Shown here: one piece after another, positions 59,285 to 64,000 of the stretch
Layout: every line of letters starts with the position of its first letter
Numbering within the stretch: position 1 is the first letter of the stretch
DNA from: Caulochytrium protostelioides
Taxonomy: Eukaryota > Chytridiomycota > Caulochytriomycetes > Caulochytriales > Caulochytriaceae
Length of the DNA: 64,000 bases
NCBI GenBank assembly: GCA_003615045.1
Contig: ML014183.1
Span: 1-64,000 of the forward strand
Reading direction: 5' to 3'
Notes under the pieces: model-generated
What the model was told of the DNA's origin: nothing
The model's input: only the letters and a program-made list of their open reading frames with translations
Database searches by the model: none
Program-made: the position numbers and the translations under genes

Positions 59285-62200
59285 TTACGCCTCGGCTTCG
59301 GCCGTGAGGATGCGCTTGATGCACTCGTTGATAAAGTGGCGGCGCGACTCCATCTCGACGCCAAAGTACGTGGCGAGCGAATCGCGGACACTCTTTTTGG
59401 TCATGACGGTCAGGTTGCCCTCGGCCAGCAGGATGCGCAGACGGCCCTCGATCTCGGCATCGGACGGCGCGCCGAGGACCGGGTGGACGACCTCGTGCGT
59501 CGCGAACACGGACGGCGAGATGACCGACGGCGTGCCGGTCGCCGACGCCGCGTACCCGTAGGAGCCCGAGACGTAGGAGGCCGACTCCCACGACTGCGAG
59601 GCATACTGCGGCGCGGCCGAGAGGTAAGACATGCGGACATCGGGCAACCCCATGGGCGTCCCCATCGACATGCGCGCGTACGGGCTGCCCTGCTGGTGTG
59701 GGTGCTGGGCGGCGAGCATGGGCGACGCGTAACCCGCGGGCATCGGCATCCCCTGCATGGCGTCGATCTTAGGGGGCTCGACGGCCTCGTCGGGACGTGC
59801 CATGTACAGGTCGGCCGGGTCGAACGTGTCCACATCGGGCACGTGGACCTCTTTCTTGTCGTCGCCGACGATGCGGCGGGTGTTGCCCCAGGAGAAGTCG
59901 TCGAAGTGCCAGAACGCGTAGAACGGCAGGATGAACGAGGTCAGCGGCATGGCGAGCAGCGAGATGAGCATCCACCCGATGTACTGCCAGTCGGCCTTAA
60001 CGAGGAAGAGCACGATCTGGCAGCCGTAGACGGCGGCGATCATGATGATCGAGATGAGCGGGAACGTCGCATACGGGTCCGAGGCCAGCGTGTAGACGAG
60101 GTACCCGATGTACACGAGCACGGCGGGCTGGGTGAACGCCGCCATCAGGTCGAGCAGCACGACAAAGCGCATCGAGAAGCAGCAGAGACCGCAGAGGTCG
60201 GGCAGGAAGATCAGCTCGAAGAGGTTGTGAACGGTCGAGTTAATCCAGCGGCGGCGTTGAGACAGCAGCACGTTCCACTTGTCAGGCGCGATCGTGCGGC
60301 ACTGCGCATCCGGCGTGAACTTGGTCTTGTAGTGCGGGAAGTGCTTGAGCAGCAGCGTCGTCAGGTAGCGGTCCTCGCCGAGCTCGAGCAGGTTCTTCTT
60401 GTGCAGCGTGTCCACGCGGCACTCCGAGTAGTCATCCAGCAGGCTCGGCGCAATGAGTAGCGGGCGGTTGTCGACGCTGCGCAGACGGTAGATGGAGAAG
60501 CAGCCGGGCAAGCAGGTGACCGAGTTAAAGAGCGACTCGAACGCCTTGGCGCCGATCTGCGAGGCGTAGTACTCGAAGTTCTGGATGGACGTGACCCACG
60601 AGTCGCCCTCGTTCGCGAGACGCGTCTCGCCGCAAAGGCCGATGATGTGGCTGTCCTCCGTCAGCGTCGACACGAGGCGATTCAGCGAGTCCGGCATGAC
60701 CTCGGTATCGGCGTCGACCATGAACACATACTCGTAGAACGAGGGGTGCACGCCAATCACGTGCTTCATGCAGCGGAAGATCTCGCGCTCCATGTCCGTC
60801 ATGGGCGCGTTGAAGTGGCAGCGGTTCATGAAGCGCATCAGAATCATCTGCGAGTCGCGCTTGCCGCGGTTGCCCGGGCGCGACGTCTCGGACGGCTTGC
60901 CCGTCTTGACGACGCACACATACGGCACCACGTGGCCATCGACTTCATAGAGGCCGCAGTAGACCTGGCCCATGTTCAAACGCTTGCTGCCTTCGCCGAT
61001 GGCCTCGTACTGGTAGCTCGGCGGCGAGGCGGCCGGGTCAACGCCGAGGATGTCGAGCACGATGCGCGGCGTCGGGCGGTCGTTGCCGGCACCGATGATC
61101 ATGCCGTCGCAGATAATGAACAGCAGCTTGCGCTTGTCGTCGTACACGGTTGTCGACAGCGTGTCGATCGTCTTGCGCATGGAGCTCTCGCCCTCGGTGT
61201 AGCACGGGATCTGAATCACGACAAACTTGTCGCACTGCTCGGGGCTGCGGTTGCTGCCGATGCGCATCGCGGCGAGGAACTTGACACCGACCACAATGAC
61301 GACAAGGATCGACATGACCAGCAAAATGTAGTTGGTGACCTGACACTTGACGTCCTTGCGGTGGTCGACCTGACCGACGTAGAAGAGCCAGTCCATGCAG
61401 TTCATGACCTGGGCCTTGTACGCCGCGCTGAAGCCGTACTTGGGGTCCGCCAGCATGTTAAATGCCGCGGTCGCGTCGTGGCTCGTGGCATTCGCACCTC
61501 CGTACATGTCGAAGATGGACTTGACAAACGTGCCCAGGAACCCGGGACCCTGAACCACGTTCGACTGCAGGTAGTAGGACGAGACGTCGTAGAGGTTGTT
61601 GCCCACGATGACGAGCTTGTTGGTGGAAGCGTCGTTCATGAACGTGTCGATCCACGCCTTGTCGCGCACCACGGGCGCGACCATCTGGCCCTTGAGGTCG
61701 GCCACGTTGATGTTCAGGTGCGCATACCACAGCGGGCTTGCGTCGAGGTCCGGGCGTGCGTACAGGTTGTCCCAGCCGGGGGGCATCTCGAACTGCGCGC
61801 AGTGGTCGTCCCACTGCCGGGTCTTGTAGAACATCTGGCTGACGTCCATGCCCAGCACACGGTCCTTGAACGCGCCCTCCGCGAGGCCGATGAGGCCCGA
61901 GTCGGAGGTGTGCGAGCGCAGCACGTTCTTGATCTTGTAATAGTTGCCGTACAGCACCACGAAGGGGTTCTTCAAAGTTGCGCGGCCCGAGATCTCACCG
62001 GCAGACAGCACCTTGGTCTTGGGACAGATAACCAGCCCCAGCCCGATAATGAGGAAAAGCATGCCGCCGCAGATCATGAAAATGAAGATGTTCAGGGTGA
62101 GCTTCTCGCGCCACGCGATCTGGATGTCGCGGCGCTTCATGCCGCCGAGCCTCGACAGCGCGAAGCTCGGGATCCACCACGTCATGGCCCAGACCACCGT

Positions 62201-64000
62201 CATCCACGTGCGTCGCGTCTGGGTGTGATAAACCTCCTTGGGCTGCTTGACCTTGACCTTCTTAGCCTTGGTTGCCTTGCCCTTCTTGCCGGATGTCGCC
62301 AGCGGGTCGCCCAGCGCGTCCTTGTCGTGCATCCCCTTCGACAGGTCCGGCAGCGCGAACGCGGGCAGATCAAAGACGCCGCTGGCTTTCTTGCCGGGCA
62401 GGCCGCCTTCCTCGTCATCGGGGTGCAGGTACTCACGACGCTCGGGCGAGCCCATCACGGAGCGCACGGGGCTGCCATTCACCGTCGACGTGTCCGGCTC
62501 CGCGCCGCCGTCGCCGTACACAAAGACGGTCGGCGTCGCGCCGTCCGTGGGCTGCGGATCCATAGAGCCATAGGCGACGCTGCCGATTAGACTCGCGGCA
62601 TACCCGCCGCTGGTCTCGGCGACCGTCTCGGCGGCGGTGGCGTGGCTGTCGGAGCGGCCGCGGGAGGCGGGCAGCGGCCGGATCGGCGCCGCGATCGTGC
62701 GGCGCCACATCGCCTCGTTCATAAAGACGTTGTGGTGGCCGACGATGTACTCGGAGGTGTCGTCCACGCGGCTCGACCACGTCTGCAGCGCGTACTTGAG
62801 GGCCGCGCGGTCGCCCTCGCGGGCACGCTGCGGCAGGTTGAGCTGGGTGGCGAGCTGCGCGAGCGGGGCTGCGTGCGTGAGCGAGAAGTAGCGCTGAGGC
62901 AGCCAGGCGGGCAGGCCGATGCTCTGGATCTGGTCGAGCACGTCGGTGGCATCAAACCCACGGGCCTGGCGCTTACGCGTCTCGCGGACGCAGACGACCG
63001 TGTGCAACTGGGTTTCCTCCAGGGCCTCGAGCATCTCGCTGATGGCGTTCTGGAACTGCGACATGGCGTTGCGTGTCGCCAGCGTCTCGCGCTTGCGGCG
63101 CTTCATGCTCGGCGTGCGGCGCGGCATGTTGATCTGCTGCGCCGCGACGATCTGCGACGCGTTCTGCGGGAGCGACTGCGTCGCGACGACCTTGTCCGAG
63201 AAGAGCGAGCGGATCAGCGAGTTCGACGTCGAAACGACCTCGCCGTCCGCCGAAGTCGAGCAGAACAGGCGCACAAAGTCGGCATTCAGCGTGTCGTTGA
63301 GCTGCGCCGACAGCTGGCGCAGCTCATACTCGGCGGGCCCCGCAAAGTGCTGGATGACAAAGCACGACTTCTGGGTCGGGCGGAAGCACGCGTGGGCGCC
63401 GGCGACTTCCGCGAGCTTCGCATTGATGGCGCTCTCCTTGGTGCCCTTCTGGCCCTCGGTCTGCAGAACCGACAGCAGGCCGTGCGGCTCGGCCTCAAAG
63501 AGGGCCACGAGATCGCGGGCGCCCGTGGGCACCGGCAGCGCGGTGCTGGGGTGGTCAATGTGCTCGCGGCCGTACAGCTGCGCCGAGAGCGAGGCCTGCT
63601 GGTCGAGCGTCGCGAGCAGCCGCTCGTTCGCGTAGTTGACGAGGAAGTCGTGGAAGTTAAGCGGCGCGGGGCCGTTTGCGCTGTCGCTGGTCTCGGCCGA
63701 AACGCGGATGCCCGGGAAATCGATCACCGCAATGAAGTGCGCCCAGTCCGCCTCGTCGGCGCAAAGACGGTTGTTGATGTGCTCCACGAGCCACTCAAAG
63801 AAGAGCGAGTACAGCGAGACCGCGAGTCGGTCGCGCTTCAGCTCGGCCTTCTCGGCGGACAGCAGCTCTGTCGTGATCTGACTGCCGACGACGGTCGTGC
63901 TAGACGTGAGGACCTGTTCGAGCGCGACGTTCGGGACGCCGAGCAGGTCGGCGACCATGTCGAGCTCATGCGTCGAGGAGATCATGACGCTGTCGGAGCG
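59285..64000 (-). CDS. Chitin synthase with myosin-like domain (class V/VII type), 5' partial
   Basis: At least 1571 residues are open to the window edge with no stop, so the N-terminus lies outside. The first 430 visible residues are a divergent myosin head (YSLFFEWLVEHINNRL, FIAVIDFPG, CVRETRKRQARGFD). Two TM helices follow (IFIFMICGGMLFLIIGLGL), then a cytochrome-b5-like segment (NKLVIVGNNLYDVSSYYL). The catalytic domain has VVIQIPCYTEGE, FMVDADTEVMPD, LPGCFSIYRL, GEDRYLTTL and QRRRW (60245-60259), then C-terminal TM helices and FSWGNTRR. The end is a DEK_C domain. The enzyme polymerises UDP-GlcNAc into wall chitin at the plasma membrane; the myosin part aids tethering to actin or secretory vesicles. 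All GT2 signature motifs are intact. Confidence 0.97.
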   Translation of the reverse strand, partial: RSDSVMISSTHELDMVADLLGVPNVALEQVLTSSTTVVGSQITTELLSAEKAELKRDRLAVSLYSLFFEWLVEHINNRLCADEADWAHFIAVIDFPGIRVSAETSDSANGPAPLNFHDFLVNYANERLLATLDQQASLSAQLYGREHIDHPSTALPVPTGARDLVALFEAEPHGLLSVLQTEGQKGTKESAINAKLAEVAGAHACFRPTQKSCFVIQHFAGPAEYELRQLSAQLNDTLNADFVRLFCSTSADGEVVSTSNSLIRSLFSDKVVATQSLPQNASQIVAAQQINMPRRTPSMKRRKRETLATRNAMSQFQNAISEMLEALEETQLHTVVCVRETRKRQARGFDATDVLDQIQSIGLPAWLPQRYFSLTHAAPLAQLATQLNLPQRAREGDRAALKYALQTWSSRVDDTSEYIVGHHNVFMNEAMWRRTIAAPIRPLPASRGRSDSHATAAETVAETSGGYAASLIGSVAYGSMDPQPTDGATPTVFVYGDGGAEPDTSTVNGSPVRSVMGSPERREYLHPDDEEGGLPGKKASGVFDLPAFALPDLSKGMHDKDALGDPLATSGKKGKATKAKKVKVKQPKEVYHTQTRRTWMTVVWAMTWWIPSFALSRLGGMKRRDIQIAWREKLTLNIFIFMICGGMLFLIIGLGLVICPKTKVLSAGEISGRATLKNPFVVLYGNYYKIKNVLRSHTSDSGLIGLAEGAFKDRVLGMDVSQMFYKTRQWDDHCAQFEMPPGWDNLYARPDLDASPLWYAHLNINVADLKGQMVAPVVRDKAWIDTFMNDASTNKLVIVGNNLYDVSSYYLQSNVVQGPGFLGTFVKSIFDMYGGANATSHDATAAFNMLADPKYGFSAAYKAQVMNCMDWLFYVGQVDHRKDVKCQVTNYILLVMSILVVIVVGVKFLAAMRIGSNRSPEQCDKFVVIQIPCYTEGESSMRKTIDTLSTTVYDDKRKLLFIICDGMIIGAGNDRPTPRIVLDILGVDPAASPPSYQYEAIGEGSKRLNMGQVYCGLYEVDGHVVPYVCVVKTGKPSETSRPGNRGKRDSQMILMRFMNRCHFNAPMTDMEREIFRCMKHVIGVHPSFYEYVFMVDADTEVMPDSLNRLVSTLTEDSHIIGLCGETRLANEGDSWVTSIQNFEYYASQIGAKAFESLFNSVTCLPGCFSIYRLRSVDNRPLLIAPSLLDDYSECRVDTLHKKNLLELGEDRYLTTLLLKHFPHYKTKFTPDAQCRTIAPDKWNVLLSQRRRWINSTVHNLFELIFLPDLCGLCCFSMRFVVLLDLMAAFTQPAVLVYIGYLVYTLASDPYATFPLISIIMIAAVYGCQIVLFLVKADWQYIGWMLISLLAMPLTSFILPFYAFWHFDDFSWGNTRRIVGDDKKEVHVPDVDTFDPADLYMARPDEAVEPPKIDAMQGMPMPAGYASPMLAAQHPHQQGSPYARMSMGTPMGLPDVRMSYLSAAPQYASQSWESASYVSGSYGYAASATGTPSVISPSVFATHEVVHPVLGAPSDAEIEGRLRILLAEGNLTVMTKKSVRDSLATYFGVEMESRRHFINECIKRILTAEAEA

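Overview
The window is nuclear DNA from a GC-rich fungus, most likely an early-diverging (zoosporic or chytrid-like) lineage. The fungal evidence is a myosin-type chitin synthase with cytochrome-b5-like, glycosyltransferase and DEK_C parts, a Gti1/Pac2 (WOPR) regulator, Ser/Thr-rich wall-associated membrane proteins, and sparse short introns (94-234 nt) with GT(A/C)AGT or GTATGA donors. The species cannot be named from sequence alone. Genes are well separated, there is no operon logic, and most of the 0.5-2.8 kb spacers hold no recognisable gene.

Left part (1-24 kb), accessory-looking and AT-richer in many genes. A Fanzor/TnpB-like nuclease ORF with an eroded active site lies at the left edge (2-988). 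It is followed by a three-exon giant coiled-coil protein (1622-5327), a small signal-peptide/Ser-Thr/one-TM sensor-like protein (7539-8435) and an intronless GH77 4-alpha-glucanotransferase of bacterial/plastid type (9661-11667). A tandem pair of paralogous Cys-rich, Thr-rich single-pass surface proteins (13167-16761 and 17290-20962) shares one phase-1 intron position. A Cys-rich ectodomain/TM/SH3 protein follows (22564-23811).

Middle (26-46 kb), mostly conserved, very GC-rich genes. These are Gti1/Pac2 WOPR regulator (26428-30189), arrestin-fold protein (31210-33381), HEAT-type solenoid that may be a BRAT1 relative (33755-36472), UTP23 (minus, 36606-37403) divergent from exosome CSL4 (38794-39387), PAQR/adiponectin-receptor-type membrane protein (minus, 39657-41711), and quinolinate phosphoribosyltransferase in two exons (minus, 44518-45702). 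A 2.8 kb stretch at 41712-44517 has no supportable gene.

Right part (46-64 kb). Glucosidase II beta subunit in two exons (minus, 46385-49032) is divergent from an LRR + filamin-like + DIL protein of 1736 aa (50105-55315), an unusual domain combination. A convergent USP-fold protein whose catalytic His and Asp positions are substituted follows (minus, 55597-57837). A 52-nt poly-C run separates these last two. The chitin synthase (minus, 59285 to the edge) is cut by the window end inside its myosin-like region.

The genes do not form one pathway. The themes are cell surface and wall (chitin synthase, Mid2-like protein, Cys-rich receptors, TM-SH3 protein, glucosidase II), RNA processing (UTP23, CSL4, possible BRAT1) and carbon/NAD metabolism (GH77, QPRT). 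The most unusual items are the degenerate Fanzor-like ORF, the LRR-filamin-DIL protein, the predicted pseudo-deubiquitinase, the possible BRAT1 homologue and the tandem surface-protein pair.
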